Assembly: GCA_902461935.1 (NCBI GenBank)
Contig: CABPZP010000013.1
Coordinates: 1 to 43,483, forward strand
Source of the DNA: Merdicola sp905200315
GTDB lineage: Bacteria > Bacillota > Clostridia > TANB77 > CAG-508
DNA: 43,483 nucleotides
Reading direction: 5' to 3'
Position 1 is the first letter of the stretch, and the number at the start of each line of letters is the position of its first letter. Below, piece by piece: positions 1-7,614 of this stretch. The translations under genes were made by a program, and so were the position numbers. The notes under the pieces were generated by a model. The model saw only the letters and a program-made list of their open reading frames with translations. It was not told the origin of the DNA and searched no databases.

Positions 1-116
1 CTCCAAACGGAGAATTCAAAGATATAGCTCATCCAATCAATGCTGAAACTAGAGAGAAAATACAAGCTGCTATATTAGAAGCTTACAACGCTCCAGAAGA
101 AGAATCAGCAGAATAA
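1..116 (+). CDS. spoVG: Septation/sporulation regulator SpoVG, C-terminal part
   Basis: Only the last 37 codons are in the window, read in frame from base 3 to the TAA at 114-116. The peptide contains GEFKDIAHPINAETREKIQ, which matches the conserved C-terminal half of SpoVG, followed by an acidic tail (PEEESAE). SpoVG is a small site-specific nucleic-acid-binding protein that affects septation and sporulation genes in Firmicutes. A hairpin terminator follows within 15 bases, so it ends its transcription unit. The start and N-terminal half lie outside the window. Confidence 0.93.
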   Translation, partial: PNGEFKDIAHPINAETREKIQAAILEAYNAPEEESAE

Positions 117-130
117 TAAATGAAAAAACA

Positions 131-155
131 AAAATGACCTTAGGGTCATTTTTTT
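131..155 (+). terminator. Intrinsic terminator after spoVG
   Basis: Stem AAAATGACC, loop TTAG, then GGTCATT running into seven further Ts. This is a clean Rho-independent terminator just past the spoVG stop codon. Confidence 0.9.
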
Positions 156-210
156 GTCCAAATTGATGTAATTATTATAAATAAAACAAACTATAAATAA
201 ATATTATATT

Positions 211-240
211 CAATGTAGGAGCGGACGCCCATGTCCGCCC
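211..240 (+). repeat. GC-rich hairpin repeat, copy 1
   Basis: GTAGGAGCGGAC-gcccat-GTCCGC forms a perfect 6-bp stem in very AT-rich surroundings. It belongs to the dispersed family described in the findings (core GTAGGGG plus hairpin). It lies directly upstream of the TSCPD gene, and reading into it produces a spurious N-terminal extension if the gene is called from the ATG at 231. Confidence 0.8.
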
Positions 241-284
241 GCACAATATATACGGAAAATGATTTATACGAGGAGGAAAATAAA

Positions 285-542
285 ATGGAATATATATATG
301 AACCACAAGGGGTATGTTCACAGAAAATGGTGTTTGAAATTGAAGGGAATATTGTAAAAAGTGTAAAAATTGTACGTGGATGTCCAGGTAATACTATTGG
401 TATTGCAAAATTAATTGAAGGATTAACAATTGATGAAATAATAAAAAAATTAAAGGGAATACAGTGTGGCTATAAAGGAACATCATGCCCGGACCAACTT
501 GCAATTGCACTAGAAGAATATAAGAAAAAAAGAGAGAAATAG
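285..542 (+). CDS. TSCPD domain-containing protein (TIGR03905-type)
   Basis: An 85-residue protein that carries the literal TSCPD motif in YKGTSCPDQLAIAL near its C-terminus, with conserved Cys in CSQK, RGCPGN and QCGYKG. Stand-alone TSCPD proteins of this size are common in Clostridia. The domain is also found attached to adenosylcobalamin-dependent ribonucleotide reductases, but the function of the short form is not established. The start is set at the ATG at 285 because AGGAGGAAAATAAA precedes it. The upstream in-frame ATG at 231 lies inside a repeat and has no ribosome binding site. The gene is monocistronic, with a terminator about 50 bp downstream. Confidence 0.88.
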   Translation: MEYIYEPQGVCSQKMVFEIEGNIVKSVKIVRGCPGNTIGIAKLIEGLTIDEIIKKLKGIQCGYKGTSCPDQLAIALEEYKKKREK

Positions 543-589
543 AGGAAAATAAAGGTAATGTATCTATAAAATGAAATAATTAAGATTAA

Positions 590-625
590 AACTTGCAAAT
601 TTTTGATAATTTACAAGTTTTTTTG
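590..625 (+). terminator. Intrinsic terminator after the TSCPD gene
   Basis: AACTTGCAAAT pairs with ATTTACAAGTT (one C-A mismatch) and is followed by a T run. It ends the TSCPD transcript. Confidence 0.8.
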
Positions 626-635
626 TATACATAAT

Positions 636-664
636 TTGAAAAAGAAGATAATATGTAGTATAAT
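636..664 (+). promoter_or_regulatory. Putative sigma-A promoter of the M23 peptidase gene
   Basis: TTGAAA at 636-641 and TATAAT at 659-664 with a 17-bp spacer, 38 bp before the GTG start. Confidence 0.6.
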
Positions 665-701
665 AAAATTTAGCTGTGCATAAAAATACAGTAAAAGGAG
701 A

Positions 702-1721
702 GTGAATTATATTTTAAAAACAAGAATAAAACACTGCACAAAAGAAATTTTAAAAATAACAAAAACAATAGCAGTAGCTTTAATTCTTATTGTAGGTATA
801 ATCTTAATTAAGTACAAACCTTTATATAAAGTTGAAATTAGTGGTATTCAAATTGGATACGTAAAAAATAAAAATGAATTTAATAGTAAAGTTACAGAAT
901 ATGTAAATACTAAAGAAAATGAACAAGTAGCATTTATTACATTAGATTCTCAACCAGACTATGAATTAGAACTTGTAGATAATAGTACAAAAACTAATGA
1001 AAAGGAAGCTTTAGAAACCATAAAAGAAAATTCTGTTACAACATATACTGCATATGGCATTACTATTGATAATGACATAAAAACATATGTAAAAACAGAA
1101 AACGAAGCCGAAAGCACAGTAAAAGCAATAAATGAACAATACAATAATGAAAATAAAAAAGTAGATGTAAACGTAAAGCAAATTTATGCTCAAGAAGCAA
1201 TGGAAACTGTAGAAACAGATGATGCAGTAAAAGCTGTTAGTGAAATAGCTACGATACAAATACAAAAGCAAGAACAAGAAGAAAAAGAAAAAATTGAAGA
1301 AGAAGAAAAGAAAAATGCTTTGGCCATTGTTAATGATGTTATAATTGCAGAAAAACCTGTTACAGGTAGTATAACTTCAAGATATGCAGAAGTAAGTAGA
1401 ATTAGAAGTGGAGCACATACTGGTTTAGATATAGCTACAGCTAAAGGCACAGACATTAAAGTATGTAGTGATGGAAAAGTTGTATTTGCATCTAACAAAG
1501 GTTCATATGGAAATTTAGTAAAAGTTGAACATAAAAATGGAGTAGAAACTTGGTATGCACATTGTAGCAAGATATATGCAAAAGCAGGTCAAGAGGTAAA
1601 AGCTGGAGATATAATCGCAGCAGTAGGTTCAACAGGAAATTCAACGGGACCACATTTACATTTTGAAATACGTATAAATGGAAATCCTGTAAATCCACAA
1701 AAATATATATACAATAAGTAA
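702..1721 (+). CDS. Membrane-anchored M23 family metallopeptidase
   Basis: A 339-residue protein. Residues about 22-37 form one hydrophobic segment without a clear cleavage site, so it is probably a signal anchor. A long charged, helix-prone region follows (Glu/Lys run at about 190-206), then a LytM/M23 domain at about 222-336. The zinc-site residues are visible: H239 and D243 in HTGLD, H287 in YAH, and H318/H320 in HLHFE. M23 enzymes cut peptide cross-bridges in peptidoglycan, so this is a wall remodelling enzyme acting outside the membrane. The GTG at 702 sits only one base after AAAGGAG, which is unusually close. The true initiation codon may be the non-canonical ATT at 711, so the start is uncertain. 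It has its own promoter and terminator. Confidence 0.88.
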   Translation: MNYILKTRIKHCTKEILKITKTIAVALILIVGIILIKYKPLYKVEISGIQIGYVKNKNEFNSKVTEYVNTKENEQVAFITLDSQPDYELELVDNSTKTNEKEALETIKENSVTTYTAYGITIDNDIKTYVKTENEAESTVKAINEQYNNENKKVDVNVKQIYAQEAMETVETDDAVKAVSEIATIQIQKQEQEEKEKIEEEEKKNALAIVNDVIIAEKPVTGSITSRYAEVSRIRSGAHTGLDIATAKGTDIKVCSDGKVVFASNKGSYGNLVKVEHKNGVETWYAHCSKIYAKAGQEVKAGDIIAAVGSTGNSTGPHLHFEIRINGNPVNPQKYIYNK

Positions 1722-1750
1722 AATAGATGACACATTAGTCATCTATTTTA
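1721..1750 (+). terminator. Intrinsic terminator after the M23 peptidase gene
   Basis: AAATAGATGAC, loop ACATTA, GTCATCTATTTTA. The stem begins at the last base of the stop codon, so termination is tightly coupled to the end of the gene. Confidence 0.85.
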
Positions 1751-1752
1751 TA

Positions 1753-1781
1753 TTGCATTGTCAATTTAAATATTGTATAAT
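1753..1781 (+). promoter_or_regulatory. Putative promoter of the 1805 gene
   Basis: TTGCAT at 1753-1758 and TATAAT at 1776-1781 with a 17-bp spacer, 23 bp before the chosen ATG. Confidence 0.5.
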
Positions 1782-1804
1782 ATTATATTGAAGAGGTGAA
1801 AAAA

Positions 1805-2809
1805 ATGGGTATAATTAGAAAATGGAAAGTAAAAAGAGAAATAAAAAAAATTTTAAATTCAAAAGACGTTGAAAAGGTAGAAAGTATAAATGACTTTAAT
1901 AAAGATGAGAATCTTGAAAATATTATATTGAGTATACAAGATAAAGGAAAAAGAGCACAAGCATTACAAAATGCTATACATAAAATAGATGATAAGGAAA
2001 TTTTAAAATCAATAATTCCTACACTAAAAGATGATGACATTTTAAAAATTCTTGAAAAAAAGATAGAATATTTAGATAATGTAGATAGAAATATATTATA
2101 TACAACAATAAATGGAATAGATAATCCACAAAAACGATTTTCCGAAATTAAAAGATTTTATTTACATTTATCAGATATAGAAGTTGCTGAGTTATTAGAT
2201 ACAATAAAAGATAAAAATTTAAACAAAAAAGAAAGCAAAAATAAGAAACAAACAAATTCTGTGGAAGGAACAAATTCTGAAATTGAAAATGAGAAAATAA
2301 ATATAATAACAAATAAAATAGTACTAAATTATATTAATTGTGGAACTCTACTTCATATGAGGGAATTGTTAGGATGTATGCAATTAGATATGTCAAAAAT
2401 AAAAGTTGTAGAAAAAATACTTAAGGAAGAAAAAATTTTAAAAGAAAATAAAATAAAAAAGGGAGAATTAACAAGGGATTATGCTGTATTTGATAAAGAT
2501 GGTAAAAAATTATTATTACAAAAATCTTTTGAAAGTTTTAAAGGAACAAAAGCAGTAGAAAGAAGAAAAAAAGAAGTTTTAGTAAATTTATTTAAAGAAG
2601 ATGTATATACATATGAAGAAGCTAGAAATCTTTCAAAAACATTAATAGGAAATGAACAAGTAGAAAAAGAATTAAAAGAAAGCTTATTAAAAATAGAGGG
2701 TAAAAAGAACTTCGTTAAAGAAATACAAGCAAAAGATTTAATAGATACACCAATTACCATAAAAGAAACAGGAAATATAGTAGAAATACCAGAAGAGCAA
2801 ATTCGATAA
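1805..2809 (+). CDS. Hypothetical charged helical protein
   Basis: A 334-residue soluble protein that I do not recognise. It is rich in Lys, Glu, Ile and Asn, with no signal peptide or membrane segment. Residues about 30-145 read like repeated short helices (DDKEIL, DDDILKILEKK). A low-complexity Lys/Asn/Glu linker at about 146-165 separates them from a second helical half, and the protein ends in an extended acidic tail. The start is placed at the ATG at 1805. AAGAGGTG at 1791-1798 is a good ribosome binding site for it, and the GTG at 1796, which would add MKK, overlaps that site. Flanking promoter and hairpin suggest a single-gene unit. Confidence 0.7.
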   Translation: MGIIRKWKVKREIKKILNSKDVEKVESINDFNKDENLENIILSIQDKGKRAQALQNAIHKIDDKEILKSIIPTLKDDDILKILEKKIEYLDNVDRNILYTTINGIDNPQKRFSEIKRFYLHLSDIEVAELLDTIKDKNLNKKESKNKKQTNSVEGTNSEIENEKINIITNKIVLNYINCGTLLHMRELLGCMQLDMSKIKVVEKILKEEKILKENKIKKGELTRDYAVFDKDGKKLLLQKSFESFKGTKAVERRKKEVLVNLFKEDVYTYEEARNLSKTLIGNEQVEKELKESLLKIEGKKNFVKEIQAKDLIDTPITIKETGNIVEIPEEQIR

Positions 2810-2824
2810 AAATTTAATTACGGA

Positions 2825-2855
2825 AATGATTTTTGGAATGGAGTTAAAAATCATT
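2825..2855 (+). terminator. Hairpin after the 1805 gene
   Basis: AATGATTTTT and AAAAATCATT form a perfect 10-bp stem around an 11-base loop, 16 bp past the stop codon. No long T run follows directly, but the repeat at 2862-2895 just downstream ends in eight or more Ts. The pair probably terminates the transcript together. Confidence 0.5.
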
Positions 2856-2861
2856 CTTTAT

Positions 2862-2895
2862 GTAATGGCCGACGTATCTGTCGACCAGTTTTTTT
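2862..2895 (+). repeat. GC-rich hairpin repeat, copy 2, followed by a T run
   Basis: GTAATGGCCGACGTATCTGTCGACC: GGCCGAC pairs with GTCGACC except for one position. It is followed by a run of Ts, so this copy has the shape of an intrinsic terminator. Confidence 0.65.
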
Positions 2896-2909
2896 TTATA
2901 TTATAAAAA

Positions 2910-2945
2910 CTAATGTCAAATGTTGTAGAGGTCGGTGATCCGTTG
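2910..2945 (+). repeat. GC-rich hairpin repeat, copy 3 (degenerate)
   Basis: TGTCAAATGTTGTAGAGGTCGG then GATCCGTTGGCTC. It keeps the 5' signature TGTCAAA..TGTAG.GGTCGG of the family, but the 3' half of the hairpin is degraded. Confidence 0.5.
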
Positions 2946-2978
2946 GCTCAAAAATTTTATATAAAATAATTATTTCTG

Positions 2979-3006
2979 TTGACAAAAATTGGTTATTATA
3001 TATAAT
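2979..3006 (+). promoter_or_regulatory. Strong sigma-A promoter of adhE
   Basis: Consensus TTGACA at 2979-2984 and TATAAT at 3001-3006 with a 16-bp spacer, 33 bp before the adhE start. Confidence 0.75.
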
Positions 3007-3038
3007 AATTACATATAATAAACACTAAGGAGGAAGTT

Positions 3039-5642
3039 ATGTCTGAGATAGATGAAAATGAAGAACTTAAGATAAAAAATAGCATAAATGAATTAATAGA
3101 GAAAGCTAAAATAGCCTCAAAAGAATATATGAAATTAAATCAAGAACAAGTAAATAACATTGTAAAAGCAATGTCTATGGCTGGTCTTGAAAATCATATG
3201 AAACTTGCAAAAATGGCAGTTGAAGAAACTGGCCGTGGTGTATATGAAGATAAAATAACGAAAAACTTATTTGCAACAGATTATATATATCATAGTATAA
3301 AATATGATAAAACTGTTGGAATTATTGAAGAAAATGATGAAGATGATTATATAAAAATTGCTGAACCTATTGGAATTATAGCTGGTGTAACACCTGTTAC
3401 AAATCCAACTTCAACAGTAATTTTTAAATCTATGATTGCGGCTAAAACAAGAAATGTAATAATATTTGGATTTCATCCATCTGCACAAAAATGTAGTGTA
3501 GAAGCAGCAAAAATTGTACGTGATGCAGCAATAAAAGCAGGCGCTCCAGAAAATTGTATTTTATGGATAGAAGAGCCATCTGTTACTGCAACAAATTTAT
3601 TAATGAACAATCCAGCAGTAGATTTAATTTTAGCAACAGGTGGAACTGGAATGGTAAAAGCAGCATATTCATGCGGAAAACCAGCATTAGGAGTTGGACC
3701 AGGAAATGTTCCTTGTTATATAGATAAAACAGCAAAATTAAAAACTTCTGTAAACGATTTAGTAATGTCAAAATCATTTGATAATGGAATGATTTGTGCT
3801 TCTGAACAAGCCGTTATAGTAGATAAAGAAATATATGAAGAATTTGAAGATTTAATGAGAAAAGCAGGTTGCTATTTTGTAAGCAAAGAAGAAAAAGAAA
3901 AATTACAAAATGCAATGTTCCAAGATGGAAAACTAAACTCTAAAATACCTGGGCAAAGTGCATATAATATAGCAAAACAAGCAGGCTTCGAGGTACCAGA
4001 AACTACAAAAGTTTTAGTAGTATATGAGGAAGGAATAGGGCAAGATTATCCATTTTCAAAAGAAAAATTAAGTCCTGTACTTGCATATTATATAGTTGAA
4101 AATAAAGAAGAAGGAATAGAAAAAGCAGAAAAATTACTAGAAAATGGTGGATTAGGACATTCTGCTGTAATACATTCAGAAGATGAAGAAACAATATTAG
4201 AATTTTCTGAAAGAGTAAAAGTTGGAAGAATAATTGTAAACTCTCCATCATCACATGGTGGAATTGGTGATATTTATAACACAAATTTGCCATCTTTAAC
4301 ACTTGGTTGTGGAAGTTTTGGAAAAAACTCAACAACATCAAATGTTTCAAGTGTTAACTTAATTAATATTAAAAGAGTAGCGAAAAGGAGAGTTAATATG
4401 CAATGGTTTAAAGTTCCAGAAAAAATATATTTTGAAGCTGGTGCAATTCAATATTTAGAGAAAATGCCAGATATAACAAGAGCTTTCATTGTTACAGATG
4501 AAGGAATGGTAAAATTAGGATATGTAGATAGAATACTTTATCATCTAAGAAAAAGACAACAATATGTTCATTCAGAAATATTTTCAAGTGTTGAACCAGA
4601 CCCATCTTTTGAAACAATAAAAAGAGGTGTTCAAGCAATAGAAAGCTTTAAACCAGATGTTATTATAGCATTAGGTGGAGGTTCTGCAATAGATGCTGCA
4701 AAAGGAATGTGGCTATTTTATGAACATCCAGATGCAGATGTTGAGGGAATGAAATTAAAATTCTTAGATATAAGAAAGAAAACTTACAAATTCCCTAAAT
4801 TAGGAGAAAAATGTAAAATGGTAGCAATACCAACAACATCTGGAACAGGTTCAGAAGTTACATCATTTGCTGTAATATCTGATAAAGTTCAAAACAAAAA
4901 ATATCCATTAACAGATTACGAATTAACACCAGATGTTGCAATAGTTGACCCAGACTTAGTTACATCACTTCCAAAATCTATTACAGCAGATACAGGAATG
5001 GATGTATTAACACATGCACTGGAAGCATATGTATCAAATATGGCTTCAGACTACACAGATGCATTAGCAGAAAAAGCAGCTGAATTAGTAATTAAAAATT
5101 TAAAAGAATGTTATGATAATGGTTCAAATAAAGAAGCAAGAGAAAGAATGCATAATGCAAGTACAATGGCAGGTATGGCATTTTCAAATGCATTCTTAGG
5201 AATAAACCACTCTTTAGCACACAAATTAGGAGCAGCATACCATTTACCACATGGAAGATTAAATGCAATATTACTTCCATATGTAGTAAAATACAATTCA
5301 GAAGAACCAACAAAATTTGTATCATTCCCCAAATATGAATACTTTATAGCAGATGAAAAATATGCTACAATAGCTAAAAAAATGGGCTTAAAAGCAGATA
5401 CAAAAGAAGAGGGAGTACAATCTTTAATAAAAGAAATACAAGAATTAAATGAATACCTAAATATACCAAAATCATTACAAGAAGCAGGAGTAGACGAAAA
5501 AGACTTTTTCGAAAACATAGACACATTAGCAGATAGAGCCTTTGAAGACCAATGTACAACAGCAAATCCACGTTTACCATTAATACCAGAATTAAAACAA
5601 ATATTAACAGATGCATACTATGGAAATGAAATAAAATTTTAG
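3039..5642 (+). CDS. adhE: Bifunctional acetaldehyde-CoA/alcohol dehydrogenase AdhE
   Basis: An 867-residue protein, the usual AdhE length. It reduces acetyl-CoA to acetaldehyde and then ethanol using two NADH, which regenerates NAD+ in fermentation. The N-terminal aldehyde dehydrogenase half (about 10-440) has the catalytic Cys C253 in NGMICASEQ. The linker KRRVN leads into the iron-dependent alcohol dehydrogenase half at M454 (MQWFKVPEKIYFEAGA). This half has the nucleotide-binding GGGSAIDAAKGMW at about 546 and conserved His residues in LTHALEAYVSN and LGINHSLAHKLG. AAGGAGGAAGTT precedes the ATG. The gene stands alone behind a consensus promoter, and no hairpin with a T run lies immediately after it. 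The linker also encodes an internal ribosome binding site, listed separately. Confidence 0.97.
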   Translation: MSEIDENEELKIKNSINELIEKAKIASKEYMKLNQEQVNNIVKAMSMAGLENHMKLAKMAVEETGRGVYEDKITKNLFATDYIYHSIKYDKTVGIIEENDEDDYIKIAEPIGIIAGVTPVTNPTSTVIFKSMIAAKTRNVIIFGFHPSAQKCSVEAAKIVRDAAIKAGAPENCILWIEEPSVTATNLLMNNPAVDLILATGGTGMVKAAYSCGKPALGVGPGNVPCYIDKTAKLKTSVNDLVMSKSFDNGMICASEQAVIVDKEIYEEFEDLMRKAGCYFVSKEEKEKLQNAMFQDGKLNSKIPGQSAYNIAKQAGFEVPETTKVLVVYEEGIGQDYPFSKEKLSPVLAYYIVENKEEGIEKAEKLLENGGLGHSAVIHSEDEETILEFSERVKVGRIIVNSPSSHGGIGDIYNTNLPSLTLGCGSFGKNSTTSNVSSVNLINIKRVAKRRVNMQWFKVPEKIYFEAGAIQYLEKMPDITRAFIVTDEGMVKLGYVDRILYHLRKRQQYVHSEIFSSVEPDPSFETIKRGVQAIESFKPDVIIALGGGSAIDAAKGMWLFYEHPDADVEGMKLKFLDIRKKTYKFPKLGEKCKMVAIPTTSGTGSEVTSFAVISDKVQNKKYPLTDYELTPDVAIVDPDLVTSLPKSITADTGMDVLTHALEAYVSNMASDYTDALAEKAAELVIKNLKECYDNGSNKEARERMHNASTMAGMAFSNAFLGINHSLAHKLGAAYHLPHGRLNAILLPYVVKYNSEEPTKFVSFPKYEYFIADEKYATIAKKMGLKADTKEEGVQSLIKEIQELNEYLNIPKSLQEAGVDEKDFFENIDTLADRAFEDQCTTANPRLPLIPELKQILTDAYYGNEIKF
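4384..4400 (+). promoter_or_regulatory. In-frame internal ribosome binding site and ATG in adhE
   Basis: AAAGGAG at 4384-4390 lies 7 bases before the ATG at 4398-4400. That ATG is in the adhE frame and encodes M454, the first residue of the alcohol dehydrogenase domain. Spacing and sequence are as good as those of real starts in this window. It could allow separate synthesis of the alcohol dehydrogenase half, but the same bases also encode the conserved KRR linker, so chance is possible. Confidence 0.4.
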
Positions 5643-5669
5643 ATGTTATAAAATATAATTAAATTAAAT

Positions 5670-5698
5670 GTTGTAGGGGCACGGCGCTCCGTGCCCAA
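5670..5698 (+). repeat. GC-rich hairpin repeat, copy 4
   Basis: TGTTGTAGGGGCACGG-cgct-CCGTGCCC gives a perfect 8-bp stem (GGGCACGG/CCGTGCCC), 30 bp after adhE. It is the most stable simple hairpin downstream of adhE and may end its transcript, although only As follow it. Confidence 0.75.
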
Positions 5699-5726
5699 AA
5701 ACAGAAAATATAATAAAAAAATATTG

Positions 5727-5768
5727 TCAAACATTGTATGGGGTGGGCGTCCTTAGGGCGACCCCCGA
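5727..5768 (+). repeat. GC-rich hairpin repeat, copy 5 (imperfect)
   Basis: TGTCAAACATTGTATGGGGTGGGCG then TCCTTAGGGCGACCCCCG. It shares the TGTCAAA..TGTA.GGGG signature. The stem is imperfect (GGGGT...ACCCC with internal mismatches). Confidence 0.6.
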
Positions 5769-5812
5769 AAATAAATTAATTTATAAAAATGTCAAATATA
5801 TTTGTTTTTTAT

Positions 5813-5992
5813 ACCTTGGTGTCGCAATCTTCGAATCTAAAAATGTTCTATTGACCATTTAGCACAAGATTATTTTTTTATAAAATTATTTTCTATATTT
5901 ACATTGCTAAAATATAAATTATAGAAAGGAAGATTGCTCCAAATCGCACTCGCAGAGGAATCTGCTCGTTTGGTCGCTTACGCGGTATTTCA
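5813..5992. other. Unexplained non-coding segment with GC-richer part
   Basis: No reading frame, RNA gene or known motif is recognised here. GCAATCTTC at 5824-5832 is the inverse complement of GAAGATTGC at 5929-5937. Bases from about 5935 to 5990 (GCTCCAAATCGCACTCGCAG and onward) are clearly richer in G and C than their surroundings and contain small inverted repeats such as GCAG-aggaat-CTGC. It may be a decayed element or part of an untranslated structured RNA. Confidence 0.3.
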
Positions 5993-6004
5993 AAACAATT
6001 ATAT

Positions 6005-6031
6005 TTGACATTCTGTAAAATGTGATACAAT
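6005..6031 (+). promoter_or_regulatory. Putative promoter of the deacetylase gene
   Basis: TTGACA at 6005-6010 and TACAAT at 6026-6031 with a 15-bp spacer. If it is used, the leader carries hairpin repeat copy 6 before the gene at 6151. Confidence 0.5.
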
Positions 6032-6049
6032 AATGTTAAGAAAATTTAA

Positions 6050-6119
6050 TGTCAAAAGATGTAGGGGCGGACGCCTCTGTCCGCCTAAATAATATTAAAA
6101 AATTATGTCAAAAGATGTA
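6050..6119 (+). repeat. GC-rich hairpin repeat, copy 6, bounded by a 14-bp direct repeat
   Basis: TGTCAAAAGATGTA at 6050-6063 recurs exactly at 6106-6119. Between the copies lies GGCGGAC-gcctct-GTCCGCC, a perfect 7-bp hairpin. The direct repeat could be a duplicated target or two tandem 5' ends of the element. Confidence 0.75.
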
Positions 6120-6150
6120 AATATAAAAAATAACATGTAAGGAAAATATT

Positions 6151-6957
6151 ATGAAAAAAAGCAATAAAATTATAATAGGAATAATAACAACAATAATTTT
6201 AATAATTGTTGCATTTGCAACCTATGAAGCCGTAACATGGAACAAAGAATATTATATAAGTGAAAAAAATATAGAAATTCCAATATTTCTATATCACGAT
6301 ATTGTAGAAAATAAAGAACAAATTGAATACGATTATATGCAAACAGATAAAGAAACTTTCGAAAAGCAAATAAAAGGATTATTAAAATTAGGTTATAAAA
6401 TTATATCTTATGAAGATTTGGTTAAATATAAAAATGGAGAAATACCTATAAAAAAACATACTTGTTTAGTAGACTTTGATGATGGGTATGAAGGAAATTA
6501 TAAAACAGCGTTAGATATTATAAAAAAATATAATATTCCAGTTAGCATATATGTAATAGATAATTGTGTAGGAAAAGAAGGATATATGAATTGGGAACAA
6601 ATAAAAGAGTTAGATGAAACAGGATTAGTTACAATAAATACTCACGGAAAAGAACATTACAACTTTGACCAAAAAGAAACAAATGAAGCAGTTCAAGATG
6701 TTGAATATGCACATTCTCAAATAGAAGAACATCTAGGAAAGAACCAAATAAAAGTATTCACATATCCTTGTGGGCTTACAAAAGAAGAAACAAGAAGAGA
6801 ATTAGAAAATGCAGGATTTATCCAAAATTTAACAGATAACAAAATAAACAAAAGTAAAGAATTAAATTTATATGGATTACATAGATGTTATGCATTAGAA
6901 GATAATATTTGGAAAATGATGCTTAAAGTAAAATATAGAAGTATTAGATATGATTAA
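6151..6957 (+). CDS. Polysaccharide deacetylase family protein (CE4/NodB-like)
   Basis: A 268-residue protein. Residues about 7-25 form a hydrophobic signal anchor, so the enzyme faces outward. The NodB-type domain carries FLYHDIV, VDFDDGYEGNY (the metal and catalytic DD motif, usually TFDDGY), INTHGKEHYNF (the two His of motif 2) and FTYPCG (motif 3). CE4 enzymes remove acetyl groups from N-acetylated sugars of peptidoglycan or exopolysaccharide. The substrate here is not determinable. AAGGAAAATATT precedes the ATG. The next gene starts 54 bp on with no terminator between, so ytfI may be co-transcribed. Confidence 0.88.
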   Translation: MKKSNKIIIGIITTIILIIVAFATYEAVTWNKEYYISEKNIEIPIFLYHDIVENKEQIEYDYMQTDKETFEKQIKGLLKLGYKIISYEDLVKYKNGEIPIKKHTCLVDFDDGYEGNYKTALDIIKKYNIPVSIYVIDNCVGKEGYMNWEQIKELDETGLVTINTHGKEHYNFDQKETNEAVQDVEYAHSQIEEHLGKNQIKVFTYPCGLTKEETRRELENAGFIQNLTDNKINKSKELNLYGLHRCYALEDNIWKMMLKVKYRSIRYD

Positions 6958-7011
6958 TAAAATAAAAAAAGTGAAAAATAATAATATATACAAAAGGAAA
7001 GGATTTTGTTT

Positions 7012-7614
7012 ATGTTATTATTTTTTTTATTTCTAATTGTATTTTTGGAAATTATTGTAATCTCTTTAAGATTTGAATTTGAGATAGAAAATTTTTCATA
7101 TTCAAATATGCTAAATAAAACACTAGATAATTTTTGCATAAAAGTTAGAATATATATTTTTAATAAAATAAAGTTTTTAGAAATTAAATTAGATAATCAG
7201 AAACTAAATAAAATTTATAGTAAGCAAAAAGTTGAGAAGATAGATACTAAAAAAATGATGAAAAGGCTTCCAAAAAGTAATAAGGAAAAATTGAATTTAT
7301 TAAAGAAAATAAATTTGCAGAAATTAGACTTAAATTTGGAAATAGGAACAATAGATATAATGCTTACTACATCAATAATTCCAATTATTTCGAGTTTTTT
7401 ATCATATTTTTTAGTAAAAGCTGGGAACCGAAATTGTAAATACAGAATTATGCCAATATATGTTGAAAGTTTTGTGTATAAAATAGACTTAAACTGTATA
7501 TTTAGCCTAAAAATGATACATATTATAAATATAATGTGGTTAATTTTAAGAAAGAGAGATGATAAAAATGGGAGAACATCCAATAGAAGGTTTAATGCTT
7601 ACAGCTATGAATAG
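7012..7614 (+). CDS. YtfI-like protein (DUF2953-type)
   Basis: A 200-residue protein with an N-terminal hydrophobic segment (LLFFLFLIVFLEIIVISL) and a second hydrophobic stretch at about 120-137 (TSIIPIISSFLSYFLV). The middle is rich in Lys, Ile and Asn. It lies directly before ytfJ, as DUF2953 genes do in sporulating Firmicutes, and the layout fits that family (N-terminal membrane segment, central IGTIDIMLTTSIIP). The assignment rests mainly on this context. The start is the ATG at 7012, eight bases after AAAGGAAAGGA. The TTG at 7006 is too close to that site. Its 3' end overlaps ytfJ by 47 nt. Confidence 0.65.
   Translation: MLLFFLFLIVFLEIIVISLRFEFEIENFSYSNMLNKTLDNFCIKVRIYIFNKIKFLEIKLDNQKLNKIYSKQKVEKIDTKKMMKRLPKSNKEKLNLLKKINLQKLDLNLEIGTIDIMLTTSIIPIISSFLSYFLVKAGNRNCKYRIMPIYVESFVYKIDLNCIFSLKMIHIINIMWLILRKRDDKNGRTSNRRFNAYSYE

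Noticed and set aside
231..284. N-terminal extension of the TSCPD protein from the ATG at 231
   Set aside because: It starts inside hairpin repeat copy 1 and has no ribosome binding site. The ATG at 285 has AGGAGG.
5643..6150. A hidden gene in the gap after adhE
   Set aside because: No frame of useful length with a ribosome binding site was found. The gap holds repeats, an unexplained segment and a promoter.
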